The notes: a model not told the origin generated them from the letters alone. A stretch of DNA of 17,267 bases from JACZWZ01 sp964194935 (GCA_964194935.1 CAXMOL010000019.1:1-17267), one strand, 5' to 3'; positions 7,200-13,847 are shown, counted from the stretch's first letter. Program-made: numbers and translations.

Positions 7200-7813
7200 C
7201 CGAACAGTCCTAGTTGCTCCACGGTCTCATCAGTTGGTTCCGAAACTTCCTGGGGAGTATTGAGGATTTTGGAGACGATGGCGAAATCCTCTCGCATCAG
7301 ATCGGTCACCCGGTCCCCACTGCGTAGGGCCGCGGCCGGATGAAAGGTCGGAACGAGGTGGCGATTCCACCACGGATAGACCTGACCCCGCAGGCGGGTG
7401 ATTCCCACGTTGCGCTTGAGGAGCAGCTTGGTGGCGAAGTTGCCAAGCGTCATCACCACTCTGGGATCGACCAACTCCAGTTGAGTGCGGAGGTACCCCT
7501 TGCAGGAGTCGATCTCGTCCGGCTTCGGGTCCCGGTTGCCGGGCGGACGACACTTGAGAACGTTTGCGATGTAGACGTCATCACGTTCGATCCCGATTTC
7601 GCCGAGGAGTCGGTCGAGCAACTTGCCGGCCGCGCCTACAAATGGTTCGCCCTGGAGGTCTTCGTTTCGGCCGGGTGCCTCGCCCACAAACATGATGTCG
7701 GCATCGAAGGCGCCTACACCAAAAACGACCTGGGTTCTCGTCTCCGCAAGGCCGCACGAGGTACAAGACGCGGCCGTCTGTCCAAGCTGATCGAGTTCAG
7801 CCGCATTGCTCAC
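7196..7813 (-). CDS. Family 4 uracil-DNA glycosylase with an iron-sulfur cluster
   Basis: 205-aa uracil-DNA glycosylase that starts base-excision repair by removing uracil from deaminated DNA. Four cysteines (17, 20, 88, 104) are placed as the [4Fe-4S] ligands of the family 4 (UdgA-like) enzymes. GEAPGRNEDLQGEPFVG (45-61) is motif 1 and HPAAAL (158-163) motif 2. LKCRPPGNRDP (87-96) is also a family signature. The start is GTG 7813, overlapping the P1 peptidase stop as GTGA. Its place in the operon directly before tsaE is not part of the mycobacterial order, so it looks like a lineage-specific insertion into the conserved block. The last residues (QLGLFG) are typical for the family. Confidence 0.95.
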   Translation of the reverse strand: MSNAAELDQLGQTAASCTSCGLAETRTQVVFGVGAFDADIMFVGEAPGRNEDLQGEPFVGAAGKLLDRLLGEIGIERDDVYIANVLKCRPPGNRDPKPDEIDSCKGYLRTQLELVDPRVVMTLGNFATKLLLKRNVGITRLRGQVYPWWNRHLVPTFHPAAALRSGDRVTDLMREDFAIVSKILNTPQEVSEPTDETVEQLGLFG

Positions 7814-8718
7814 AATCCGCCCCCCGCCGGCTCCAATCCGCCCAGGGCGGTGGCTGCTCGAATTCCTGCCTCGATGGCCCTACCGACGACCTCGAAGGCG
7901 GCGGCACCCAGAGCGTCCCGATCGACTTCGACCGAACCACAAGACAGCGCAAACACCGCATCGCCATCGTATCGGGTGTGACTCGGGCGCAGACAGACAG
8001 CCATTGCATCGTGACCCTGTACGCAGAGTCGGGTGAGTTCGGAGCGATCCATGGCGGCATCGGTGGCCACAACAGCCAGAGTGGTGTTCTCCTCCATCGG
8101 GCCGACCGGCTTGCCACTGGGGACATGACCGCCACCGGTGAGTGGAGCCCCCTCGAGCGTAAACACGTCGCCGACCGCGTTTACAACTACCAGTGCCCCG
8201 ACGGTCGCCTCGCCCACCCTGGTCGAGGCCGAACCGATCCCGCCCTTTCGAACGTGAGTCGGACCCCGCCACCCGGCCACTGCGGCTCCCGTACCGGCGC
8301 CGACGGTGCCCAATGCAACGGGATCACTGGTGGCGTCGCGATATGCCGCGGCCCCGTCGTCGGGGCCCGGTCGCGCTGCGGCATCGCCCAACCAGAGGTC
8401 GAAGATCACGGCAGCCGGAACGATCGGTACGACACCTGCCAAGGTCTCGTGACCGAGCCCGTCGGCCTCGAGTGCGGCAACGACCCCGTCGGCCGATGCG
8501 AGGCCGAACGCACTCCCCCCGGTGAGCACGATCGCCTGCACCGTCTCAATTCGCATCCCGGGAGCCAACAAAGCCGTCTCGCGCGATCCGGGTGCCGCAC
8601 CGCGGACCTCCACCGCAGCCACATTGGGTGTAGGCGGAACGATCACGGTGACTCCGGTGACACCCACAGCATCCGACCAGTGGCCGACTCGAATCCCGGG
8701 TACTGAAGTGATCGTCAT
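7810..8718 (-). CDS. P1 (S58/DmpA-NylC) family self-cleaving peptidase
   Basis: 302-aa member of the N-terminal-nucleophile hydrolase group that includes L-aminopeptidase/D-esterase DmpA and nylon-oligomer hydrolase NylC. SVPGIRVGHWSD is the usual N-terminus, LTGGSAFGLASADGV (65-79) and TVGAGTGA (138-145) are signatures. ENTTLAVVATDAAMDRSELTRLC (210-232) is the processing region. By analogy to NylC, which cleaves itself between an Asn and a Thr, self-cleavage should fall between Asn211 and Thr212, leaving Thr as nucleophile; DmpA has Gly-Ser there. There is no signal peptide, so it should be cytoplasmic. ATG 8718 overlaps the alr stop as ATGA. Its natural substrate is unknown. With alr just upstream, a D-amino-acid peptide or ester is a tempting but unsupported idea. 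Confidence 0.9.
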   Translation of the reverse strand: MTITSVPGIRVGHWSDAVGVTGVTVIVPPTPNVAAVEVRGAAPGSRETALLAPGMRIETVQAIVLTGGSAFGLASADGVVAALEADGLGHETLAGVVPIVPAAVIFDLWLGDAAARPGPDDGAAAYRDATSDPVALGTVGAGTGAAVAGWRGPTHVRKGGIGSASTRVGEATVGALVVVNAVGDVFTLEGAPLTGGGHVPSGKPVGPMEENTTLAVVATDAAMDRSELTRLCVQGHDAMAVCLRPSHTRYDGDAVFALSCGSVEVDRDALGAAAFEVVGRAIEAGIRAATALGGLEPAGGGL

Positions 8719-9818
8719 CCCAGATACCTACGCGGCAGCCGCGGGCCGAAGCCACACACGATCTCCCAGTTGATGGTCTGTAAACGCTGTGCCCACTCGT
8801 CGGCAGGTATCTCCTCGTCTCCCTGGCGACCGAGGAGCACAACCTCATCGCCAACAGCGACATCATCGCGTCCTACATCTACGACGATCTGGTCCATCGT
8901 CACGTTGCCGGCAAACGGGTACCGCTTGCCATTGATCAGCACCATCCCTCCGGCATCCTTGAGGCGTCGGTCGATCCCATCGGCATATCCAACCGGGATC
9001 GTGGCCACGGTGCCATCGGCCGGCATCGGTCGGGTACGCCCATACGAAGGCCTGGCCCCGGCAGGGAGGGAGCGCACGTAGGCAACGTGGCTGATCACTC
9101 GCATCGCAGGCCTTAGATCTGCCTCGGTCACATACCCGGGAGCAGGCGCCAGGCCATATATCCCGATGCCGGGACGAACCAGATCGAACCGGGCGTCCGG
9201 ATGACCTAGAGCCCCGGCGGTATTTGCCGCGTGGAGCAGTTCCGGCCCTATACCGGCGTCTCTCAGGTCGGCCACGAACTGGACCAGTTGCCTGGTTTGC
9301 TCACCAGTGAATTCATCGTCTTCTTCCGACACCGAAAAATGGGTCCACACCGCCTCCAGTCGAAGGGGGCCCTCGGTCACAGCTTCGGCCAGAGCCCGGG
9401 CAGCGTCCGGGCTCGCCCCGACCCGATGCATTCCCGTGTCGATCTTGAGGTGAACGGGATAGTCGGCGGGCGCCGCAGCTTCGAGTTCTTGGAGGTAGTC
9501 AACGCCGTAGAGCGAAGGCGTGAGCGACCACCTGACGACCTCGCTGGCATCTCCGGGATTCGGCTCAGAAAACAACAAGATCGGCGCGGTGATCCCGGCC
9601 TCACGCAAGCGGGCACCCTCGGCAATCAAGGCCACGCCGAGCCAGCTGGCTCCGGCCTCGAGGGCGGCCTCGGCTACCGGGACGTCACCGTGGCCATACC
9701 CATCAGCCTTGACGACGGCGCAAACCTTTGACGGCGCCACAACGCGGGCGATCTCGGCAACGTTGTGCCGGATCGCATCGAGATCGACTTCGATCCACGA
9801 CTGCCTCAGTTCGCCCAC
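8715..9818 (-). CDS. alr: Alanine racemase
   Basis: 367-aa PLP-dependent alanine racemase, interconverting L- and D-alanine for peptidoglycan. VVKADGYGHG (35-44) carries Lys37, which binds PLP. KIDTGMHRVG (125-134) is conserved. Tyr259 in PSYGRT is the second catalytic base in the C-terminal beta domain. VRPGIGIYG (214-222) and CGFGPRLPRRY near the end are family signatures. The start is GTG 9818, overlapping the nnr stop by 13 nt; an in-frame stop four codons upstream rules out an earlier start, and the ribosome site (GGGAG) is very close, so coupling to nnr is likely. The nnr-alr-tsaE order is the actinobacterial one. Confidence 0.97.
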   Translation of the reverse strand: MGELRQSWIEVDLDAIRHNVAEIARVVAPSKVCAVVKADGYGHGDVPVAEAALEAGASWLGVALIAEGARLREAGITAPILLFSEPNPGDASEVVRWSLTPSLYGVDYLQELEAAAPADYPVHLKIDTGMHRVGASPDAARALAEAVTEGPLRLEAVWTHFSVSEEDDEFTGEQTRQLVQFVADLRDAGIGPELLHAANTAGALGHPDARFDLVRPGIGIYGLAPAPGYVTEADLRPAMRVISHVAYVRSLPAGARPSYGRTRPMPADGTVATIPVGYADGIDRRLKDAGGMVLINGKRYPFAGNVTMDQIVVDVGRDDVAVGDEVVLLGRQGDEEIPADEWAQRLQTINWEIVCGFGPRLPRRYLG

Positions 9819-11218
9819 CTCCCGATCTCATCGAGCAAGCCCATCGCCGTCACGCTAGTTACGGCAGACAGGTGCTTCCCGGCCAAACCGTGGCGATACG
9901 CCGCCGAACGAGCCGCAATCTCCGGAGTCAGGCCCCGCGCCACGAGTGCTCCGATCATTCCGGCCAGCACGTCGCCGGTGCCGATCGTGGCAAGCTCGGG
10001 TCCCCCGCTATCCACCGCCCATCGCTCGGTTCCACCGACAAACGTCGGATTCCCCTTGAGTAGAACTACCGCGTCGGTGTCGACGGCCAATCCGAATGCA
10101 GCTTGGGGCGTCGGTGCATCGCCGGTGAGCCGCTCGAATTCACCGTCGTGCGGCGTCAAGATCGTGGGAGCCGAGCGCGCGGCGATCGCAGTGACATTCG
10201 CGCCGCTGATGCCGTCGGCGTCGAGTACCAGGGGTCGATCCCATCGCTCGAGCAACTCGCTGACGAGAGTCCCCCTTCCCCGGCCGAGTCCGGGCCCGAG
10301 CACCAACACGTCGAACCGGCCAAGCGCCTCCAGGATCAGTCCGGCATCCGTCGGGCCAAAGGCATCGGAACCCCCGATTCCTGTCGTCATGATCCCCGGA
10401 TGCCCGGTAGCCGCCTCCGCTCGCAGTCCGGCAGGAACAACAAGGCGAACGGCGCCGGCGCCGAAACGAAGTGCCGCTTCGGACGCCATGACCGCGGCTC
10501 CCACCAGACCGGCCGAACCTCCGACGACTGCGACCGAACCGACCGACCACTTATGAGCATCATGCGATCGATCCGGTACCGGGGCATCAACGGCATCACA
10601 GATCGTAAATTCAGGATCCAGTTGGGGCAGTCCGATCGGAACCACGCGAAGGGCACCTGTGTGACTCGGGCCGGATCCGACGTAGTGACCGACCTTGGCG
10701 GCCTCGAAGGTCACTGTCACATCGGCGCTGAAGACTTGGCCCTCAGCGGAACCATCCAATCCACTCAGCCCGCTCGGAAGGTCCACGGCAAGCACAGGGG
10801 ACGGGTGTTGTATCCAGCCGAGAGCTTCCTCGGGGAGGGTTCCTTTGAAACCGGCACCAAACAGCGCATCGATTATCAGATCGGCGTCGGATGGCTCACC
10901 AATCGGCTCGACCTCGACCCCGGCATGCACAGCGGCTACCGAAGCCTTGCGCGCCGCCGAGAACTCACCCTTGGGATATGCGAGCGATCGCACCTCCACA
11001 TCGACGCCGCGCCGCTTCAGGTGGCGCGCCGCGACATAGCCATCACCACCATTGTTTCCCGGTCCGGCCAGGACGATCACCTTCGATCCGTACCCGGCAC
11101 CCATCTCGACCGCTGCCAGGGCCACACCGAGTCCGGCACGCTCCATGAGCACTTCGACCGACTCGTCGGAAGTGGCATCGAGCCGGGCCGACTCCTCAGG
11201 AGTAATGACAGGACGCAT
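9806..11218 (-). CDS. nnr: Bifunctional NAD(P)H-hydrate repair enzyme (epimerase + dehydratase)
   Basis: 470-aa fusion that repairs hydrated NADH and NADPH. The N-terminal YjeF_N domain (about 1-205) interconverts R and S hydrates: NNGGDG (55-60), IDALFG (116-121) and DLPSG (146-150) are its motifs. The C-terminal ribokinase-like dehydratase (about 215-470) removes water from the S form, using ADP or ATP: HKWSVGSVAVVGGS (222-235), LTPHDGEF (354-361) and GTGDVLAG (413-420) with the catalytic Asp. It is the first gene of the nine-gene operon. ATG 11218 has no Shine-Dalgarno; a TACTCT box ends six bases before it, which suggests a leaderless mRNA. Both active sites are intact. Confidence 0.96.
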   Translation of the reverse strand: MRPVITPEESARLDATSDESVEVLMERAGLGVALAAVEMGAGYGSKVIVLAGPGNNGGDGYVAARHLKRRGVDVEVRSLAYPKGEFSAARKASVAAVHAGVEVEPIGEPSDADLIIDALFGAGFKGTLPEEALGWIQHPSPVLAVDLPSGLSGLDGSAEGQVFSADVTVTFEAAKVGHYVGSGPSHTGALRVVPIGLPQLDPEFTICDAVDAPVPDRSHDAHKWSVGSVAVVGGSAGLVGAAVMASEAALRFGAGAVRLVVPAGLRAEAATGHPGIMTTGIGGSDAFGPTDAGLILEALGRFDVLVLGPGLGRGRGTLVSELLERWDRPLVLDADGISGANVTAIAARSAPTILTPHDGEFERLTGDAPTPQAAFGLAVDTDAVVLLKGNPTFVGGTERWAVDSGGPELATIGTGDVLAGMIGALVARGLTPEIAARSAAYRHGLAGKHLSAVTSVTAMGLLDEIGRWAN

Positions 11219-11224
11219 GCCGAA

Positions 11225-11230
11225 AGAGTA
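11225..11230 (-). promoter_or_regulatory. Probable -10 box of the nnr operon, leaderless start
   Basis: TACTCT (TANNNT) on the minus strand is followed by TTCGGC and then the nnr ATG, so transcription would begin at the ATG. The upstream side is filled by the CAGTCMT heptad array, and there is no clear -35. Inferred from motif and spacing. Confidence 0.45.
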
Positions 11231-11232
11231 TC

Positions 11233-11270
11233 CAGTCCTCAGTCATCAGTCCTCAGTCATCGGTCCTCAG
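11233..11270 (+). repeat. Heptanucleotide tandem repeat, CAGTCCT/CAGTCAT
   Basis: Five full 7-bp units plus CAG: CAGTCCT, CAGTCAT, CAGTCCT, CAGTCAT, CGGTCCT. The alternation makes a 14-bp higher-order period. It sits immediately upstream of the presumed nnr -10 box. The motif belongs with the other CAGTNNN heptads in this window. Confidence 0.9.
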
Positions 11271-11300
11271 CAAGAAGTTCGGTAACCGGGGAACGGGAAT

Positions 11301-11490
11301 CAGCGGTACCCCCCACCAAACGGCAACGCCGTTTGACTCCCCCCAAAGGGGAGAGTGGTTTCTTTGTTTGATCACTCCCTCCTTGTGGGGGAAGTACCTG
11401 AGGAGCGCAGCGACGAAGGGGATGGGGGGTATCGGGAAATCGGGAATCAGGAATCGTTCTCGTCCCCCCCAAAGGGGAGAGTTGTTTCTT
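11301..11490 (+). repeat. Family A palindromic element, mosaic copy (gap nnr-DUF368)
   Basis: This fills most of the 270-bp gap between nnr and the DUF368 gene. 11307-11361 is a family A unit: a C-run, hairpin 1 (CAAACGGC-AAC-GCCGTTTG), then hairpin 2 (CTCCCC-CCAAA-GGGGAG) and a T-rich AGTGGTTTCTTT. 11373-11431 is a different segment with a C-run/G-run hairpin, ending in GGGGGGTA, the inverse of the element's first bases TACCCCCC, so 11307-11431 is bounded by short inverted ends. 11463-11490 is a further partial copy of hairpin 2 with its T-rich tail. Between them, degenerate CGGGAAT-like heptads are seen. No gene is visible in the gap. Confidence 0.8.
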
Positions 11491-12379
11491 ACTGGAGACT
11501 GGAGACTGGAGACTGGAGACTGGTTCCCGGCTTCCCCAACCGTGCCATCACCATCACCACTGCAAATCCGACGACAGCCAGGACCACCGGAACCAGAGGC
11601 TCACTGGGGGAGGCGAGATTGGCGGTGTCGGTTCCGTCCGGCCAAGGCCACAGCACTCGAAGCGAACCGGCCATGAGCCCGATGAGGCCTGACATCACGG
11701 TGTCGTGATGGTCGCGCAGCATCCGATCCAAGACTGTCGAGAAGGCGGCCAGACCGATCACTGCCCCGATCAGGAACACCCCAACGACCAGCAGATCTCG
11801 ATCGTTGACGGCGCCCAGCACCGCTTCGTACATCCCCAGCATCAGCAGGATGAAGGATCCGCTGATTCCGGGAAGGATCATCGCGATGATGGCGATCGCA
11901 CCCGCTACGAAGAACAGGACCGTAGACGGATCGGTGATCTCCTCAGAGCGCAGACCGAGGACCACAAATGCGATCACCGCGACCGCAACAGCCGTGCCCA
12001 TTCTCCGGTTGTCCCATCGTCCGACAAGCCGCCAAGCGACGAGGATCGAGCCCGCCACTAGCCCGAAGAACACCGCGGCCGTATTGGTTGGCTCCTCTTC
12101 GAGGAAGTGCTCGATGAGCGCAGCCAATGACACTACCGCAAGGCCGATTCCGGTCAGCAGTGGCACCAAGAAGTTCCACTCGACGGCCCGAGCGCGTTGC
12201 AGCGCCTCTCCGAAACGTCCCCGCACCAGAGATCCGAGGGCACTGGCGCCGGTCCGAATGGCGTGGACTAGTCGCTCGTAGATGCCGAGCACCAACGCGA
12301 CCGTGCCCCCCGATACACCGGGCACCACGTCTGCCGATCCCATGAGGAAGCCGCGCAGGAGATTCAGAAGGTGGGGCAT
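11489..12379 (-). CDS. DUF368 membrane protein, probable polyprenyl-phosphate transporter (PopT-like)
   Basis: 296-aa integral membrane protein of the DUF368 family. From memory, members (PopT) were shown to return undecaprenyl phosphate across the membrane for reuse in cell-wall synthesis. GSADVVPGVSGGTVALVLGIYE (14-35) and MILPGISGSFILLMLGMYE (167-185) are the paired inverted signature motifs, consistent with a two-fold pseudosymmetric transporter. Hydrophobic helices run throughout, except loops near 40-68, 118-128 and 215-230. The final eleven residues (TSLQSPVSSLQ) and the stop come from a heptanucleotide array and are not family sequence. ATG 12379 has no Shine-Dalgarno; a TACGAT box lies eight bases upstream. 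The gene is divergent from the VOC gene. Family is sure; transport function is inferred from the family. Confidence 0.9.
   Translation of the reverse strand: MPHLLNLLRGFLMGSADVVPGVSGGTVALVLGIYERLVHAIRTGASALGSLVRGRFGEALQRARAVEWNFLVPLLTGIGLAVVSLAALIEHFLEEEPTNTAAVFFGLVAGSILVAWRLVGRWDNRRMGTAVAVAVIAFVVLGLRSEEITDPSTVLFFVAGAIAIIAMILPGISGSFILLMLGMYEAVLGAVNDRDLLVVGVFLIGAVIGLAAFSTVLDRMLRDHHDTVMSGLIGLMAGSLRVLWPWPDGTDTANLASPSEPLVPVVLAVVGFAVVMVMARLGKPGTSLQSPVSSLQ
11491..11523 (+). repeat. Heptad array (ACTGGAG)4.7 inside the DUF368 3' end
   Basis: Four exact 7-bp copies and a five-base partial. Read on the minus strand the unit is CAGTCTC, so it shares the CAGTNNN core. It directly abuts a partial family A element. 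The array encodes residues 286-296 and provides the first base of the stop codon region. Confidence 0.93.
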
Positions 12380-12387
12380 GGAGCGGA

Positions 12388-12393
12388 ATCGTA
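12388..12393 (-). promoter_or_regulatory. Possible -10 box for DUF368 gene
   Basis: TACGAT on the minus strand ends eight bases before ATG 12379, with no ribosome site between. The 75-bp divergent gap to the VOC gene contains no other clear signal for this direction. Confidence 0.3.
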
Positions 12394-12421
12394 ACTGAGC
12401 GGCGACCGTGCTCCTGAGGTA

Positions 12422-12715
12422 CGGTCGAATCGATTCGATTCACGTGAGGTAACGATGATCGACCATGTTGTGCTCAACGTCAGCGACTTGAAGGCCAGCC
12501 GCGCCTTCTATGAGAAGACCCTGAAACCGCTTGGGATGGATCTGCTGGGCGATTATCAGGGCTACATTCGGTCGGATCGATTCGACTCACGTGAGGTAAC
12601 GATGATCGACCATGTTGTGCTCAACGTCAGCGACTTGAAGGCCAGCCGCGCCTTCTATGAGAAGGCCCTCGAACCGCTTGGGATGGATCTGCTTGGCGAT
12701 TATCAGGGCTACATC
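12422..12715 (+). repeat. 147-bp direct tandem duplication (two copies)
   Basis: Bases 12422-12568 recur at 12569-12715 with seven substitutions by my count (about 95% identity) and no indels. The unit includes the upstream region with its GTGAGG ribosome site, the start codon and the first 38 codons of the VOC gene. Since 147 is a multiple of three, the copies are fused in frame. The divergence shows that it is not a simple copy error of the assembly. Confidence 0.96.
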
Positions 12716-12967
12716 GGCTTTGGAAAGGATCGGGTGTCCTTCTTCTGGCTGACGGCGCGCAAGGAAACATCACAGAATGTCCACGTCGCATTCGGCTGCG
12801 AGGAACGTCCCACGGTTGACGCCTTCTACGAAGCGGCGATGGCGGCTGGCGGAGAAGACAACGGGGGGCCCGGTGTGCGCGAGATCTATCACGCCGACTA
12901 TTACGGGGCGTTTGTGCTCGACCCCGATGGAAACAACATCGAAGCCGTCTGCCACAAGAAGCAGTAA
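12455..12967 (+). CDS. VOC/glyoxalase-fold protein with duplicated N-terminal segment
   Basis: The frame encodes 170 aa from ATG 12455, or 121 aa from ATG 12602. The 121-aa form alone is a normal single-domain vicinal-oxygen-chelate protein: MIDHVVLNVSDLKASRAFYEKALEPLGMDLL (first beta-alpha unit), a central GKDRVSFFWLTA strand, VHVAFGCEERPTVDAFYEAAMAAGG, and HADYYGAFVLDPDGNNIEAVCH with the usual metal-site Glu. The first 49 residues of the long form repeat the beta-alpha start and then add a linker translated from the duplicated upstream DNA (RSDRFDSREVT). Both ATGs have the same GTGAGG site five bases upstream, so both could be used. The second is probably the original start. Reaction and substrate are unknown; the family includes glyoxalases, dioxygenases and bleomycin-resistance proteins. 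Confidence 0.88.
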   Translation: MIDHVVLNVSDLKASRAFYEKTLKPLGMDLLGDYQGYIRSDRFDSREVTMIDHVVLNVSDLKASRAFYEKALEPLGMDLLGDYQGYIGFGKDRVSFFWLTARKETSQNVHVAFGCEERPTVDAFYEAAMAAGGEDNGGPGVREIYHADYYGAFVLDPDGNNIEAVCHKKQ

Positions 12968-12980
12968 TTGAAAGGTCTTT

Positions 12981-13215
12981 GGCGGGGGGTACCGCTGTTC
13001 CTCCCCCTCAGGGGGAGGTGGCGCCGCCGGAGGCGGTGACGGAGGGGGTCGCGCTCCACGACCCCCATATGCAGAGACCCCCCTCCCCTCACTCGCTTCG
13101 TATCTGGCTACGCCATTCGGGTGCTGCTCACCCCCGAAATGCCTCCGCATGGAGGACCCGCCTGCGGCGGGGACCCTCTTCTACGATCGGGACTCCCCCC
13201 TGAGGGGGGAGAACA
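12981..13215 (+). repeat. Family B palindromic element, long copy (gap VOC-acpS)
   Basis: This explains the 308-bp gap between the VOC gene and acpS. The left end at 12997 carries hairpin CTCCCCC-TCA-GGGGGAG (13001-13017) and the right end carries CTCCCCCC-TGA-GGGGGGAG (13193-13211). Between them lie GGTGGCG, a GGAGGGGGTCG block, CCCCTCCCCTCACTCGCTTCG, and about 90 bp absent from the second copy. Just left of it (12981-12997) is GGCGGGGGGTACCGCTG, the inverse (one mismatch) of the family A flank at 11301-11317. 13216-13275 shows nothing I can assign. Confidence 0.8.
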
Positions 13216-13275
13216 AGACCTCGATCTGCCCGCGCCTGCGGGGGAGCGATCTTCCTTCTCAGCACTGATGGCTCG

Positions 13276-13653
13276 CTAGTCGTGCTCCCCTAACGCGATG
13301 GCGAACACCATTGCATCCTTGTCGGTGTGGGTGATCGTTATCTCGAAGCCGGTGACACCCAGCATCTCGGCACGTTTTTGAGCGGTGCCGAAGATCCGCA
13401 CGGTCGGCTTGCCGCCTCCGGTGATCTCGATGTCGCGCCACCGAATCCGTCGCCAACCGGTCCCCATCGACTTCATGACTGCTTCCTTGCCGGCAAAGCG
13501 TGCCGCCAGACGCCGTTCCGGCTTTGCGAAACGAAAGGCGTACTCGCGCTCATGCTCGGTAAAACAACGCTCCGCAAAGCGCGGGTATTTGGCGAGCACG
13601 GTGCCAACCCGCTCGATGTCTGCCAGGTCGATCCCGGTTCCGATGATGCGCAT
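13276..13653 (-). CDS. acpS: Holo-[acyl-carrier-protein] synthase AcpS
   Basis: 125-aa trimeric-type phosphopantetheinyl transferase that moves 4'-phosphopantetheine from CoA to the serine of apo-ACP for fatty acid synthesis. GTGIDLADIERV (5-16) with Asp9 and RFAGKEAVMKSMGTG (52-66) with Glu57 are the Mg2+-binding and signature blocks. FTEHEREYAF (31-40) and ITITHTDKDAMVFAIA at the C-terminus are also typical. ATG 13653 has no Shine-Dalgarno; TAGGCT lies nine bases before it. It is flanked on both sides by family B repeats and so is probably its own transcription unit between glmS and nnr. Confidence 0.96.
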   Translation of the reverse strand: MRIIGTGIDLADIERVGTVLAKYPRFAERCFTEHEREYAFRFAKPERRLAARFAGKEAVMKSMGTGWRRIRWRDIEITGGGKPTVRIFGTAQKRAEMLGVTGFEITITHTDKDAMVFAIALGEHD

Positions 13654-13662
13654 GAGGTCGAG

Positions 13663-13668
13663 AGCCTA
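13663..13668 (-). promoter_or_regulatory. Possible -10 box for acpS
   Basis: TAGGCT (TANNNT) on the minus strand ends nine bases before the ATG, giving a leader of only two or three bases. The CAGTAGC-type heptads lie directly upstream. Motif and position only. Confidence 0.3.
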
Positions 13669-13672
13669 TCGG

Positions 13673-13693
13673 TAGCCAATAGCCAGTAGCCAG
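13673..13693 (+). repeat. Heptad array TAGCCAA-TAGCCAG-TAGCCAG
   Basis: Three 7-bp units, with frame CAGTAGC, between the acpS start and family B copy 2. The 13-mer ATAGCCAGTAGCC at 13679-13691 recurs in inverse orientation at 15932-15944 upstream of glmS. Confidence 0.85.
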
Positions 13694-13700
13694 ATTCTTC

Positions 13701-13835
13701 GTTCCTCCCCCTCAGGGGGAGGTGGCGAGCCTCAGCGAGCCGGAGGGGGTCGTGCGCCTCTCATCGCGAGGCAGATGACCCCCCTCCCCTCACTCGCTTC
13801 GCTCGATCGGGACTCCCCCCTGAGGGGGGAGAACA
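13701..13835 (+). repeat. Family B palindromic element, short copy (gap acpS-glmS)
   Basis: A 135-bp element with the same ends and orientation as the copy at 12997-13215. The left hairpin is CTCCCCC-TCA-GGGGGAG (13705-13721) and the right hairpin CTCCCCCC-TGA-GGGGGGAG (13813-13831). It also shares GGAGGGGGTCG and CCCCTCCCCTCACTCGCTTCG inside. It ends 12 bp from the glmS stop, so its stems could act on the 3' end of glmS mRNA. Confidence 0.85.
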
Positions 13836-13847
13836 ATGCCCGACCCG

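Noticed and set aside
12770..13150. 126-codon minus-strand frame spanning the VOC 3' end and family B
   Set aside because: Low-complexity Pro/Gly translation of C-run/G-run repeats, antisense to a better-supported gene.
12997..13835. Insertion sequence around acpS
   Set aside because: No transposase and no gene cargo other than the housekeeping acpS; the two family B copies are direct, so a composite-transposon reading is possible in form but unsupported.
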